A program made the position numbers and the translations under genes. Positions 7,710 to 15,692 of a stretch of 38,360 nt of DNA are shown piece by piece (the stretch's first letter is position 1; each line of letters starts with the position of its first letter). Source of the DNA: JANOGU01 sp031406135 (GTDB lineage Bacteria > Pseudomonadota > Alphaproteobacteria > Rhodobacterales > Rhodobacteraceae); NCBI GenBank assembly GCA_031406135.1, contig JANOGU010000302.1, positions 1 through 38,360 on the forward strand, read 5' to 3'. The notes beneath the pieces were generated by a model, which had not been told where the DNA came from, ran no database searches, and worked only from the letters and a program-made list of their open reading frames with translations.

Positions 7710-7916
7710 TCAGAGCGCGCCTTCGCGCAGGGCCTTCTTCCGGGCGAGCTTGCGGGCCCGGCGGATCGCCTCGGCCTGTTCGCGCGCACGTTTGACCGAC
7801 GGCTTCTCGAAATGCTGCTTGAGCTTCATTTCGCGGAAGACGCCTTCGCGCTGAAGTTTCTTCTTGAGCGCGCGAAGCGCCTGTTCGACGTTGTTGTCGC
7901 GGACGCTGACCTGCAT
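7710..7916 (-). CDS. rpsU: 30S ribosomal protein bS21
   Basis: Small basic ribosomal protein that binds the 30S platform near the anti-Shine-Dalgarno end of 16S rRNA. The 68-residue product begins MQVSVRDNNVEQALRALKKK, and the C-terminal half is lysine/arginine-rich (AIRRARKLARKKALREGAL), as is typical. The start at 7916 is preceded by AAAGGTGG at good spacing. A good promoter lies about 56 bases further upstream, and the gene ends at its own hairpin terminator, so it looks like a single-gene transcript. It diverges from the COQ9-family gene. Confidence 0.97.
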   Translation of the reverse strand: MQVSVRDNNVEQALRALKKKLQREGVFREMKLKQHFEKPSVKRAREQAEAIRRARKLARKKALREGAL

Positions 7917-7971
7917 ACGGGTTTCACCACCTTTCGGGTTAGAGTTGCACTGTTCCGTGCAGGCGGCCGGG

Positions 7972-8000
7972 CCTATAACATCCGTCTCAGGCACTGTCCA
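7972..8000 (-). promoter_or_regulatory. Predicted rpsU promoter
   Basis: On the minus strand TGGACA (8000-7995) and TATAGG (7977-7972) are separated by exactly 17 bases, matching sigma70-type -35 and -10 elements at 5/6 and 4/6. Transcription would start about 50 bases before the rpsU ATG. The -35 end is 16 bases from the start codon of the divergent COQ9-family gene, so the two transcripts start very close together. Confidence 0.55.
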
Positions 8001-8015
8001 CCGGGGGGGCCGCAG

Positions 8016-8705
8016 ATGTCCGACGATACCGCCACCGCCCGCGACGCGGTGCTTGCCGCAGCCCTGCGGCACGTGCCGTTCGACGGCTGGTCAGAAGCCA
8101 CGCTGCGCGCGGCCATCGCCGCCTCGGGTGTCGATGCAGCACTCGCCCACGCGCTTTTCCCGCGCGGCGGGATCGACCTCGCGGTGGCCTTCCACCGCCA
8201 GGGCGACCGCCGCATGCTCGAGGCGCTGGCCGCCGCCGACCTGTCCGGCCTGCGCTTCCGAGACAAGATCGCCAAGGCCGTCCGTCTGCGCATCGAGGCC
8301 ATTCCCGACCGCGAGCCGGTGCGCCGCGGCGCCACGCTGTTCGCGCTGCCGCAGAACAGCCTGACCGGGACACGGCTGATCTGGGACACCGCGGATGCGA
8401 TCTGGACCGCGCTCGGCGACAGCGCGCGCGACCTGTCGTGGTTTACCAAGCGGGTCACGCTGGCGGGCGTCTATGGCGCGACCACACTTTACTGGCTCGG
8501 CGACACTTCGCCGGGGGCCGAAGCGACCTGGGCGTTTCTCGACCGCCGCATCGAGGACGTGATGCGCTTCGAGAAGGCCAAGGCCGCGGTGCGCGACAAC
8601 CCGCTGGTCAAGGCGTTCAGCGACGGGCCGGGCCGCATCGTCCGCAACTGGCGGCCACCAATGCCCGACACGCGCGACGACCTGCCCGGCCGTTACCGTT
8701 CGTAG
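8016..8705 (+). CDS. COQ9 family protein
   Basis: A 229-residue all-helical protein (MSDDTATARDAVLAAALRHV). It has a TetR-like N-terminal fold region (about 5-50, WSEATLRAAIAASGVD then LFPRGGIDLAVAFH) and the COQ9 C-terminal region (NSLTGTRLIWDTADAIWTALGD, DLSWFTKRVTLAGVYGATTL). COQ9 in eukaryotes is a lipid-binding protein that presents ubiquinone intermediates to COQ7; bacterial members are presumed to serve ubiquinone biosynthesis. A regulator is unlikely despite the TetR-like fold. The start at ATG 8016 lies just after a GGGGGGGCCG stretch; no strong Shine-Dalgarno. It diverges from rpsU and is convergent with the 5'-nucleotidase gene, with a repeat element between the stops. Confidence 0.92.
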   Translation: MSDDTATARDAVLAAALRHVPFDGWSEATLRAAIAASGVDAALAHALFPRGGIDLAVAFHRQGDRRMLEALAAADLSGLRFRDKIAKAVRLRIEAIPDREPVRRGATLFALPQNSLTGTRLIWDTADAIWTALGDSARDLSWFTKRVTLAGVYGATTLYWLGDTSPGAEATWAFLDRRIEDVMRFEKAKAAVRDNPLVKAFSDGPGRIVRNWRPPMPDTRDDLPGRYRS

Positions 8706-8741
8706 GGTCCGTCGCCCCCAGAAACAGCGTCGGGCCTATGG

Positions 8742-8778
8742 CGCTTCCCTCCCCCCGTGGGGAGGGAGAGGGTGGGGC
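8742..8778 (+). repeat. Short palindromic repeat family 2, copy 1
   Basis: Has the form GCGCTTCCCTCC...GTGGGGAGGGAG followed by AGGGTGGGG. It matches, with one difference in the centre, the reverse complement of 34441-34480 and is related to 34380-34418. It lies between two converging genes, so it may fold in both mRNAs' 3' ends. Confidence 0.7.
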
Positions 8779-8800
8779 GCGCGCGGCCGGTGCCGTCCGG

Positions 8801-10372
8801 TCACTCCTTCCGGGTGATCCGGCCGTCGAGGAACGGGGCGTAGGGCGCATTCGCGGCGATGAACGCCGCTGTCACGTCGGCGAGATCCGGGCCGAAGTCG
8901 TAGGCGTTGGCGGCGCTGGCGAACATCTCGAACCCGTCGCCGCCCTGGCGCACGTAGTTGTTGGTCACCACCAGATAGGTCGTGGCCGCGTCGATCGGCG
9001 CCCAGGCGTCACCGCCCACCAGCACCTCCACGCCGCCGACCCGCGACCCCGGCGGCTGCGCCGGGTCGAAGCTGTATTTCAGCCCCGCCACCTGCAGGAA
9101 CCTCCCCGCCCCCGCCTCGATCTGGCTGACCCCGTTCTCCAGCGCCGCCACGATGGTCGCGCCGTCGGCCTCGAAGGTCGAGAGCGTGTTCTGGAACGGC
9201 AGCACCGTCAGCACCTCGCCCATGGTGACCGGCCCCGCGTCGATCGACGCGCGCAACCCGCCGCCGTTGGCCAGCGCGATGGTCACGCCCTGGTCGGCCA
9301 CCCGCGCCAGCATCGCCTCGGCGACGAGGTTGCCCATCTGGCATTCCGCCTGACGGCAGCTTTCGCGCGCCCCGTCGATGGCCGCACCCGCCTCGGCCAC
9401 CACGCGGTTCCTGATCTCCTCCAGCGGCTGCGCCAGTTCCGCGATCCGCGCAACGGTCGCCGCATCTTCCGCCACCGCCTTGTCCATGATGAGCGGCTCG
9501 CCGGAGGCCGCGATGACCTCACCCGCGTCGTCGAAGGTGACGTTCAGCTCGCCCAGGAACTTGCCATAGGCATAGGCCGAGACGATGGCGGTCTTGCCCA
9601 CCATCGTGGGGTAGGGGCCTTCCGCATCCTCCGAGATGTTGGACAGGTAGGTGTTGGTGTGCCCGCCGACGATCACGTCCACGCCGGTGGTCTCTGCGGC
9701 GACCCGCTGGTCCACGCCATAGCCGGAATGGCTGAGCACGATGATCTTGTTGACCCCCTGCGCCGTCAGCGCATCGACCTCCTGCTGCACCGCGCCGACC
9801 GGGTCGGTGAAGATCACGTTCTTGCCGGGGCTCGCCAGTTCGTCGGTGTCCTGCGGGGTCAGGCCGATCAGCCCGATCTTCTCGCCGCCCTTCTCGATGA
9901 TGGTGGACTTCATGATCTTGCCGGCCAGGATCGGCTCGCCGCTGATGTCGGCGTTCGACATCAGGACCGGGAACTCCACCGCCGCGACGAAGGCACCCAG
10001 AACCTCCGGCCCGTCGTCGAACTCGTGGTTGCCAACGGTCATCGCCTCGTAGCCCAGCCGGCTCATGAACTCGGCGGTCATCGTGCCCTTGTACTGGGTG
10101 TAGAACAGCGTGCCCTGGAACTGGTCGCCGCCGTCCACCAGGATGGTGTTGGGGTTGCGCGCCCGCGCCTCGGCCAGCGCGGTGACCAGCCGGGCGGAGC
10201 CACCGAAGCATTCGCCGGCCGCGTTGTCCTCGGCATTGCAGGTGTTGTCGTTGCCGGTGATCGGCTCGAACCGGTCGTGGAAGTCGTTGGTGTGCAGGAT
10301 CGTCAGCGTGGTGTCGGCCAGCGCCGGGGCGGCGCAGAAGATCAGGGCGGTGGCGGCGAGCAGGTGCGACAT
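8801..10372 (-). CDS. Secreted 5'-nucleotidase / UshA-like metallophosphatase
   Basis: Periplasmic enzyme that dephosphorylates nucleotides for salvage. The 523-residue product has a signal peptide (MSHLLAATALIFCAAPALA, cleavage about 19/20). The N-terminal dinuclear metal domain shows ILHTNDFHDRF (D30, H32), VDGGDQFQG, GNHEFDDG, LSHSGYGVDQ and VGGHTNTYL. The C-terminal nucleotide-binding domain includes GNLVAEAMLARV and NGGGLRASIDAGPVTMGEV, with an aromatic-containing NNYVRQGGDGFEMF. Domains and length are standard for the family. Exact substrate (5'-nucleotides, UDP-sugars or 2',3'-cyclic forms) cannot be read from sequence. The ATG start is preceded by GGGAGC. It ends convergent with the COQ9-family gene. 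Confidence 0.92.
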   Translation of the reverse strand: MSHLLAATALIFCAAPALADTTLTILHTNDFHDRFEPITGNDNTCNAEDNAAGECFGGSARLVTALAEARARNPNTILVDGGDQFQGTLFYTQYKGTMTAEFMSRLGYEAMTVGNHEFDDGPEVLGAFVAAVEFPVLMSNADISGEPILAGKIMKSTIIEKGGEKIGLIGLTPQDTDELASPGKNVIFTDPVGAVQQEVDALTAQGVNKIIVLSHSGYGVDQRVAAETTGVDVIVGGHTNTYLSNISEDAEGPYPTMVGKTAIVSAYAYGKFLGELNVTFDDAGEVIAASGEPLIMDKAVAEDAATVARIAELAQPLEEIRNRVVAEAGAAIDGARESCRQAECQMGNLVAEAMLARVADQGVTIALANGGGLRASIDAGPVTMGEVLTVLPFQNTLSTFEADGATIVAALENGVSQIEAGAGRFLQVAGLKYSFDPAQPPGSRVGGVEVLVGGDAWAPIDAATTYLVVTNNYVRQGGDGFEMFASAANAYDFGPDLADVTAAFIAANAPYAPFLDGRITRKE

Positions 10373-10522
10373 GGCAGGGCTCCCGTGTTGGTTGTGCCCC
10401 GATCCTCACGCGGCACGGCGATTCGGGTCAATGCCGTCGAAGCAGCGGGCCGCCGCGCCGCGGGCGGGGCGGATGACGCAGGCCATTGACCGCCCCGGCC
10501 CGGCCGTGCAGGAACCTGCGCC

Positions 10523-10876
10523 ATGCTGATCTTCAAGATCTTCCGCCGCCCCGAGTGGAACGCCTTCCGCAGCGCCGGACAGACCCGCGGCGCGCCGGTC
10601 GATCTGGCCGACGGCTTCATCCATTTCTCGACGGTGGAGCAGGTCGCGGAAACCGCCGCGAAGCACTTCGCCGCCGAGAGCGATCTCGTGCTTGTCGCCG
10701 TGGACGCCGATCGCCTTGGTCCGGCGCTGAAATGGGAGCCCTCGCGCGGCGGCGCGCTGTTCCCGCATCTCTACGGCCCGCTCACCCGCGACGCGGTGGT
10801 CTGGGACAAGTCGCTGCCCTTGGGCGCCTCCGGCCATATCTTCCCCGAAGTCCACCTGTTCGAGGGGCCGCGGTGA
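10523..10876 (+). CDS. DUF952 family protein
   Basis: A 117-residue protein (MLIFKIFRRPEWNAFRSAGQ) with the family's hallmark DLADGFIHFSTVEQVAETAAKHF and a C-terminal PHLYGPL...VVWDKSLP segment. DUF952 proteins are small cytosolic proteins of unknown function, sometimes likened to glutathione S-transferase-adjacent or ADP-ribosyl-type folds; I would not assign an activity. The stop overlaps the GTG start of pyrD by four bases, so translation of the two is likely coupled. The pairing with pyrD suggests co-expression, not necessarily a shared pathway. Confidence 0.9.
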   Translation: MLIFKIFRRPEWNAFRSAGQTRGAPVDLADGFIHFSTVEQVAETAAKHFAAESDLVLVAVDADRLGPALKWEPSRGGALFPHLYGPLTRDAVVWDKSLPLGASGHIFPEVHLFEGPR

Positions 10877-11934
10877 GCCTTCCGGAACGCGCGGGCCTCG
10901 CCCTCCTGCACCGGCTCGACCCCGAACGCGCCCACGGCCTGTCGCTTCTGGCACTGCGCGCCGGGCTGGCGTCCAGGCCGGGCCCAGTCACCTCGCCCCG
11001 CCTCACCACCACGCTCGCCGGATTGTCGCTGCCCAACCCCGTCGGCCTCGCCGCCGGCTTCGACAAGAACGCGGTGGCGCTGGCGCCGCTGATGCGCGCC
11101 GGCTTCGGCTGGCTCGAGGTCGGCGCCGCCACGCCCCGCCCGCAGCCCGGCACCCCCCGGCCCCGGCTGTTCCGGCTGCGCGAAGACCAGGCCGCGATCA
11201 ACCGCTTCGGCTTCAACAACGAGGGGGTCGTCGCCATCGCCGCCCGTCTGGCGACACGCCCGAAGGGCATCCCGGTGGGCCTGAACCTCGGCGCCAACAA
11301 GGACAGCGCCGACCGCGCCGCGGATTTCGCCGCCGTGCTGGCGGCGGCCGGGGCACAGATCGACTTCGCCACCGTCAACGTCTCCTCGCCCAACACCGAA
11401 CGCCTGCGCGACCTGCAAGGACCGGCCGCGCTCGCCGCCCTGCTGCGCGGCGTCATGGCCGCCCGCGCCGCGTTGCCGCGGCCGGTGCCGGTGTTCCTCA
11501 AGATCAGCCCCGACCTGTCCGACGCCGATCTCGCCGCCCTCGCCGCGGTGGCCGAGGCCGAAGGCGTCGCCGCGATCATCGCCACCAACACCACTCTGGC
11601 CCGCGAGGGACTGCACGGCCGCCACGCACAAGAGGCTGGCGGCCTGTCCGGCCGCCCGCTCTTCGCCCGGTCCACCGCCGTCCTCGCCCGCCTGTTCCGC
11701 CTGACCGAGGGCCGCATCCCCCTCGTCGGCGTGGGCGGCATCGCCTCGGCCGAAGACGCCTGGATCAAGCTGCGCGCCGGCGCCTCGGCGGTGCAGCTGT
11801 ACACCGCGCTGGCCTACCGCGGCCTGTCGCTGGCCGCCGACATCGCGCGCGGCCTTGACGCCCGTCTGGCGGCCGAGGGCGTGGCACAGCTGTCCGCCGT
11901 CGTCGGCCAGGACGCGGACCGCTGGGCCGCCTGA
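10873..11934 (+). CDS. pyrD: Dihydroorotate dehydrogenase (quinone), class 2
   Basis: Membrane-associated FMN enzyme of de novo pyrimidine synthesis, oxidising dihydroorotate with ubiquinone as acceptor. The 353-residue product has the class 2 N-terminal amphipathic extension (about 1-40). The FMN/substrate motifs follow: GLAAGFDKNA, EVGAATPRPQPGTPRPRLFRL, NRFGFNNEG, and NVSSPNTERLRDLQ with the catalytic serine in the loop after NVSSPNT. IIATNTTLAREGL, GGLSGRPLF and VGVGGIASAEDAW complete the barrel. It starts at GTG 10873 within GTGA, overlapping the DUF952 stop; no in-frame ATG gives a family-length protein. Confidence 0.97.
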   Translation: MSLPERAGLALLHRLDPERAHGLSLLALRAGLASRPGPVTSPRLTTTLAGLSLPNPVGLAAGFDKNAVALAPLMRAGFGWLEVGAATPRPQPGTPRPRLFRLREDQAAINRFGFNNEGVVAIAARLATRPKGIPVGLNLGANKDSADRAADFAAVLAAAGAQIDFATVNVSSPNTERLRDLQGPAALAALLRGVMAARAALPRPVPVFLKISPDLSDADLAALAAVAEAEGVAAIIATNTTLAREGLHGRHAQEAGGLSGRPLFARSTAVLARLFRLTEGRIPLVGVGGIASAEDAWIKLRAGASAVQLYTALAYRGLSLAADIARGLDARLAAEGVAQLSAVVGQDADRWAA

Positions 11935-12256
11935 CCACGGTGCAACGCGCCCAAGGCGATTCGAATGTGCCGGACTGCCGCCCGGACGTCCCCGGGATCG
12001 GGGTCCATGGCGGAGAAGACCGCTGTCCGTCCTGATCGCCATCGCCTGCTCCGACGCCGCGCCGCCTTCGAGCTTCGGGCCGAGCCGATCCGGCTGCGGA
12101 AGGAATACTGCATTGAGATCGAAGACGCGGTCGCCTGCACCCGTAACGAGGACAGCGGCGCCGGACCAAACAGGCCTGCGAGAGACCCGACCCGGAGCCC
12201 CGCGTCCGGGTTGACCGTCCGCAGCGCCTGTGACAGGCGGGCGGCCGGGGGTGGGC
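11935..12256. other. Gap between pyrD and mtgA, possible gene remnant
   Basis: No complete gene is seen. On the plus strand from ATG 12007 a stretch of about 55 codons has GC-rich third positions and a plausible composition (for example AEPIRLRKEYCIEIEDAV). It has no stop of its own before running out of phase into mtgA, and I recognise no family. It may be a decayed fragment or chance. The mtgA promoter should lie at the end of this gap. Confidence 0.4.
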
Positions 12257-12970
12257 ATGGCCAAGGCGAGACGCAAACGGTCAAGGACGAAGGCCGCGCA
12301 GCGCCCGCGCCATCTGCTGCGGCTGGCCGTCCGTGCCGTGAAATGGGGGATGGCGGGGCTCTTCGCCCTGATCCTGCTCTTCGCCCTCGTGCCCCCGCCG
12401 GTGAACCTGTACCAGCTCGCGGAACGCTGGCGGCTGGGACACGCGCTCGAACGCGACTGGGTGGCGATGGAAGACATCGCCCCGGTGATGGCCCGGTCGG
12501 TGGTGGCGGCCGAGGATGCGAACTTCTGCCTGCACTGGGGCTTCGACATGGCCGCCATCCGCGCGGCAATGGAGGAAGGCGAGGGCCGCGGCGCCTCGAC
12601 CATCAGCCAGCAGACGGTGAAGAACGTCTTCCTCTGGCAGGGGCGAAGCTGGGTGAGGAAGGGGATGGAGGCGGTGCTGACCCCGGTGGTGGAGACCTTC
12701 TGGACCAAGCGGCGCATCCTCGAGGTCTATCTCAACGTCGCCGAATTCGGCGACGGCGTGTTCGGCGTGCAGGCCGCGGCGCAGCACCATTTCGGGGTCG
12801 ACGCCCGCGACCTGTCGGCCACCCAGGCCGCGCGCCTGGCCGCCGTCCTGCCCGACCCCAAGGACCGCGACGCCGGCAACCCCGGCCCCTATGTGCGCAA
12901 GCGCACCGGGCAGATCAGGGCGGGGGCTGAGACCATTGCCGCCGATGGGCGCGCGGCCTGCTTCGAGTAG
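12257..12970 (+). CDS. mtgA: Monofunctional biosynthetic peptidoglycan transglycosylase
   Basis: GT51 glycosyltransferase that polymerises lipid II into glycan strands at the outer face of the inner membrane. The 237-residue product starts MAKARRKRSRTK, has one transmembrane helix at about 35-55 (GMAGLFALILLFALVPPPVN) and the GT51 motifs: SVVAAEDANFCLHWGFD with the catalytic glutamate, GASTISQQTVKN, and KRRILEVYLNVAEFGDGVFG with the second glutamate. No transpeptidase domain follows, hence monofunctional. ATG 12257 was chosen; a GTG at 12230 would add nine residues. It stands alone between pyrD and the GST gene. Confidence 0.95.
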   Translation: MAKARRKRSRTKAAQRPRHLLRLAVRAVKWGMAGLFALILLFALVPPPVNLYQLAERWRLGHALERDWVAMEDIAPVMARSVVAAEDANFCLHWGFDMAAIRAAMEEGEGRGASTISQQTVKNVFLWQGRSWVRKGMEAVLTPVVETFWTKRRILEVYLNVAEFGDGVFGVQAAAQHHFGVDARDLSATQAARLAAVLPDPKDRDAGNPGPYVRKRTGQIRAGAETIAADGRAACFE

Positions 12971-13067
12971 GGTGCGCTTCAGCGCACCGCCGCGCCGGCG
13001 TCATGTCCCAGCCAATTGAACCCGCCCGCCCCCGCTTGTATCAGCGCCGGAGCGCCCCGGAGCCGCG

Positions 13068-13733
13068 ATGAACCGCCTTTACCACTTTCCGCTGTCCCCC
13101 TTCTGCCGCAAGGTCCGCCTGACGCTGGCCGAAAAGCGGCTGGAGGTGGAGCTGATCGAGGAACGCTACTGGGAACCCTCGCCCGAGTTCCTGCGTCGCA
13201 ACCCGGCCGGCAAGGTGCCGATCCTGCGCCACGAGGGGCGGGTGCTGACCGAAAGCCAGGCGATCTGCGAATACCTCGACGAGACCATCCCCGACCCCCG
13301 CCTGATGCCGCGCGAGGCCGAGGCCCGCTACGAGGTCCGCCGCCTCTGCGCCTGGTTCGACGACAAGTTCAACGGCGAGGTGACCTCCAAACTGCTCTAC
13401 GAGCGCGTCAACAAGAAGATCATGGGGCAGGGCTACCCGGATTCGAAGGCGGTCAAGGCCGGGGCCGGGCGGATCAAATACCACATCGACTACATGAGCT
13501 GGCTTCTCGACCAGCGCCGCTGGCTGGCGGGCGATGCGATGAGCCTGGCCGACTTCACCGCGGCGGCGCATCTGTCCTGCCTCGACTATATCTCCGACGT
13601 GGACTGGAACCGCTCGGCCAACGTCAAGGACTGGTACGCCAAGATCAAGTCGCGCCCGTCGTTCCGCCCGCTGCTGGCCGACCAGGTCCCCGGCTTCCCG
13701 CCGCCGGCGCATTACGCGGACCTGGATTTCTGA
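13068..13733 (+). CDS. Glutathione S-transferase family protein
   Basis: A 221-residue cytosolic protein with an N-terminal thioredoxin-like domain (1-80: LYHFPLSPFCRKVRLTLAEK, then NPAGKVPILRHEGRVLTESQAICEYLD). The cis-proline VP and the ESQAI glutathione-gamma-glutamyl site are present. A helical C-terminal domain includes WLLDQRRWLAGDAMSLADFTAA, the family's folding motif. The SPFC near the N-terminus puts a cysteine at the usual catalytic position, suggesting a beta- or omega-like activity; substrate unknown. In related genomes queG often follows this gene; here the strand switches to the M23 cassette instead. Confidence 0.93.
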   Translation: MNRLYHFPLSPFCRKVRLTLAEKRLEVELIEERYWEPSPEFLRRNPAGKVPILRHEGRVLTESQAICEYLDETIPDPRLMPREAEARYEVRRLCAWFDDKFNGEVTSKLLYERVNKKIMGQGYPDSKAVKAGAGRIKYHIDYMSWLLDQRRWLAGDAMSLADFTAAAHLSCLDYISDVDWNRSANVKDWYAKIKSRPSFRPLLADQVPGFPPPAHYADLDF

Positions 13734-13910
13734 GGCCTTGCAGCGGCCTGCGCTGGTCTCCCGCCCCTGGGCGGGGTCTGCCTCACGCCATCGAATCCAG
13801 CTGGCCGAGACACCTTCCAACGCAGGCGATGATGGCGTGGCACTTTGACGAAAACAGACAGTCCGGGCCTCGAATGCAGCCGCACGTCAGGATGTCTTGA
13901 TGCAATCCAA

Positions 13911-14816
13911 TCAATCCCCATCCGCTGGCAACGCCAGCCCAGCCAACCTTCCCGGGTCCGGGCTGATCTGCCGCCAGACCGGCCACAGGCTGCGCTGCCC
14001 GACGCCGAAGAAATTGCCGCGCTGCGACAGGGTGGAGGCCAGCACCTGCAGGTGCAGGTGCGGGGTCCAGCCGCCGTTCTCGCCCCAGTCGCCAAAGCGC
14101 GCCACCAGCTGACCCGCCGCCACCCGCTGCCCGACGCGGCAGAGCGAGGGCAGACTGCCGGCGAGATGGCCGTAGAGGGTGAAGAACACCGCGCCCTGCA
14201 CCTCGTGCCGCATGAGCAGGGTGTTGCCATAGTCCAGCGGGTCGGCGTTCCAGGCCACCCATTCCACCATCCCCGCCAGCGGCGCATGCACCGGCGTGCC
14301 GGCCGGCGCAAAGACATCCAGCCCCAGATGCACCGTCCGCCGCTCCGGGCTCGCCGCGTCGGCGAATTGCGCGGACCTGTAGACATCGCGGTCCTCGCCA
14401 TGGAGACCGATGCCATATCCGGCGCCGGTCCCGGCGAACCAGCCGTCGAAGGCCCGGTCGGAAAACGCGGGCATCCCCGGCGTGGTCAGCGGCAGCTCGA
14501 TCCCCGCCCCTGTCAGAGTGGGGAGCATCGGCGCCACCGGCACCGTGGCCAACAGCTCCGGCAGCACCGCCGCCCCCGCCACCGCCGGAAAGCCGGACGC
14601 CGCCCGCGCCACGGCGGCCAGCAGAAGCGGGTCCACGGCGTGCAGCCGGCTGCGCACCGGCCCGTCGGGCAGACCTGCCATCAGGGCCGCAGCGGCGGCC
14701 CTCGCGGCCTCGCCGCTGCGTGGCCGCGTGGCCGCCACTGCCTGACCGAAGGCGGCATAAAGATCGCCGGGACCGGCATCCGCCCGGCGCAGCAGGTCGG
14801 CGACAACGGGCGTCAT
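13911..14816 (-). CDS. M23 family metallopeptidase without signal peptide
   Basis: A 301-residue protein (MTPVVADLLRRADAGPGDLY). The C-terminal half is a LytM/M23 zinc endopeptidase domain. HLGLD supplies His163 and Asp167, YGHLAG has His217, and PHLHLQ carries His253 and His255, so the HxxxD plus HxH zinc set is complete and the enzyme looks active. It continues with SQRGNFFGVGQRSLWPVW and SPDPGRLAGL, an ending I associate with the M23 domain embedded in aminotransferase/phosphotransferase fusion proteins. The N-terminal 110 residues match nothing I know. No signal peptide or transmembrane helix is visible, which is odd for a peptidoglycan hydrolase. It lies 30 bases downstream of the helical-protein gene and is probably co-transcribed with it. 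Confidence 0.85.
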   Translation of the reverse strand: MTPVVADLLRRADAGPGDLYAAFGQAVAATRPRSGEAARAAAAALMAGLPDGPVRSRLHAVDPLLLAAVARAASGFPAVAGAAVLPELLATVPVAPMLPTLTGAGIELPLTTPGMPAFSDRAFDGWFAGTGAGYGIGLHGEDRDVYRSAQFADAASPERRTVHLGLDVFAPAGTPVHAPLAGMVEWVAWNADPLDYGNTLLMRHEVQGAVFFTLYGHLAGSLPSLCRVGQRVAAGQLVARFGDWGENGGWTPHLHLQVLASTLSQRGNFFGVGQRSLWPVWRQISPDPGRLAGLALPADGD

Positions 14817-14846
14817 GCGTCGTCCGTCATGCGCAGGACTGTGCCG

Positions 14847-15608
14847 TCACGGCGTCTTGGCCTTGGCCAGCTTGCGGATCACCTGAATATCGACGTCGGC
14901 CGCCTTCGACGCCCAGGCCATCCACTTCGCGTTCTGCACCACCAATGCGTCGCCCTCCTTGATCGCGGCATCGGTGTTCTTGCCGATGGTATTCAGCGCC
15001 GTCTGGATGTTCTGTGCCTGCGAACGCAGAAGCATCGCATCCTCGGAGGCGGCAAAGAGCGTCGCCTGGATGGTCGAGGGCAGCGGCACCTTCAGCGCCA
15101 TCTGCAACAGGACGTCGATCTTCGAGGTCACGTCGACCAGCCCCTTGGCCGCGGTCTTGCGCGACTTCAGCGCCGCCTTCAGGTCGTTCAGCCCGATGAC
15201 AATGTCCTCCGCCGCGTCGCCGAACTTGTAGCAGTGCTTGCCAAAGGCGACCCAGGCGGCCTTGGCCTGCTTGCTGCCCTTGCCGTGTTCGTAGACCGCC
15301 ATCAGCCCGGCCGCGTAAAGGTCGTCGCCCTCGGCTTCGTCGGGCCATACGATCTTGGTGTTGACCATCCCCTCAAGGTTCGTCCGCGCCTGTGTTGCTG
15401 CCGCGATGGGACCATCAAGGTAGCTATCGATCCCGGCGATGTCGCGCACCAGCTTCTCGCGCTCTTTCTCGTCGGCCTTGGAGAGCTTGTTCAGCGTGTC
15501 GAACTGGCCCTTCATCTCCTCGGCCATTGCGTAGGCTTCCTCGGCCTTCTCCACCGCGGGCGAGACTTTCTCGATGAAGGCTTTGATCTTCTGGAATTTC
15601 GATGCCAT
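14847..15608 (-). CDS. Helical protein of unknown function, partner gene of the M23 peptidase
   Basis: A 253-residue protein starting MASKFQKIKAFIEKVSPAVE at ATG 15608, preceded by GGAGGA at good spacing. It is rich in Ala, Lys, Glu and Asp and reads as a bundle of long amphipathic helices (for example EKAEEAYAMAEEMKGQFDTL, KALKSRKTAAKGLVDVTSKI-like segments and a last helix ADVDIQVIRKLAKAKTP). No signal peptide, no hydrophobic membrane segment and no enzyme motif are visible. Two cysteine/histidine residues occur together in FGKHCYKFGDAAED. I recognise no family. It precedes the M23 gene by 30 bases. Possible roles include a binding or immunity partner for the peptidase, or a helical effector; none is shown. 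Confidence 0.8.
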   Translation of the reverse strand: MASKFQKIKAFIEKVSPAVEKAEEAYAMAEEMKGQFDTLNKLSKADEKEREKLVRDIAGIDSYLDGPIAAATQARTNLEGMVNTKIVWPDEAEGDDLYAAGLMAVYEHGKGSKQAKAAWVAFGKHCYKFGDAAEDIVIGLNDLKAALKSRKTAAKGLVDVTSKIDVLLQMALKVPLPSTIQATLFAASEDAMLLRSQAQNIQTALNTIGKNTDAAIKEGDALVVQNAKWMAWASKAADVDIQVIRKLAKAKTP

Positions 15609-15692
15609 CCGACATCCTCCAATAGATTCCAAGAAATCTGCGAATTGTCCGCAAGTAGAGCATGGCGCCGATGGCCTGCATAGCGGAAACGT

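Noticed and set aside
6752..7789. Minus-strand frame opposite ispE reading MSEVSLELSGCADGAAVW near 7616
   Set aside because: The start looks protein-like, but the rest is antisense to ispE with a serine/alanine-rich shadow composition and no domain.
8016..8705. TetR-type regulator
   Set aside because: The N-terminal helices look TetR-like, but the C-terminal half carries COQ9 signatures.
13760..13775. Intrinsic terminator after the GST gene
   Set aside because: CCCGCC / GGCGGG forms a 6-bp stem with a 4-base loop but has no U-run; too weak to list.
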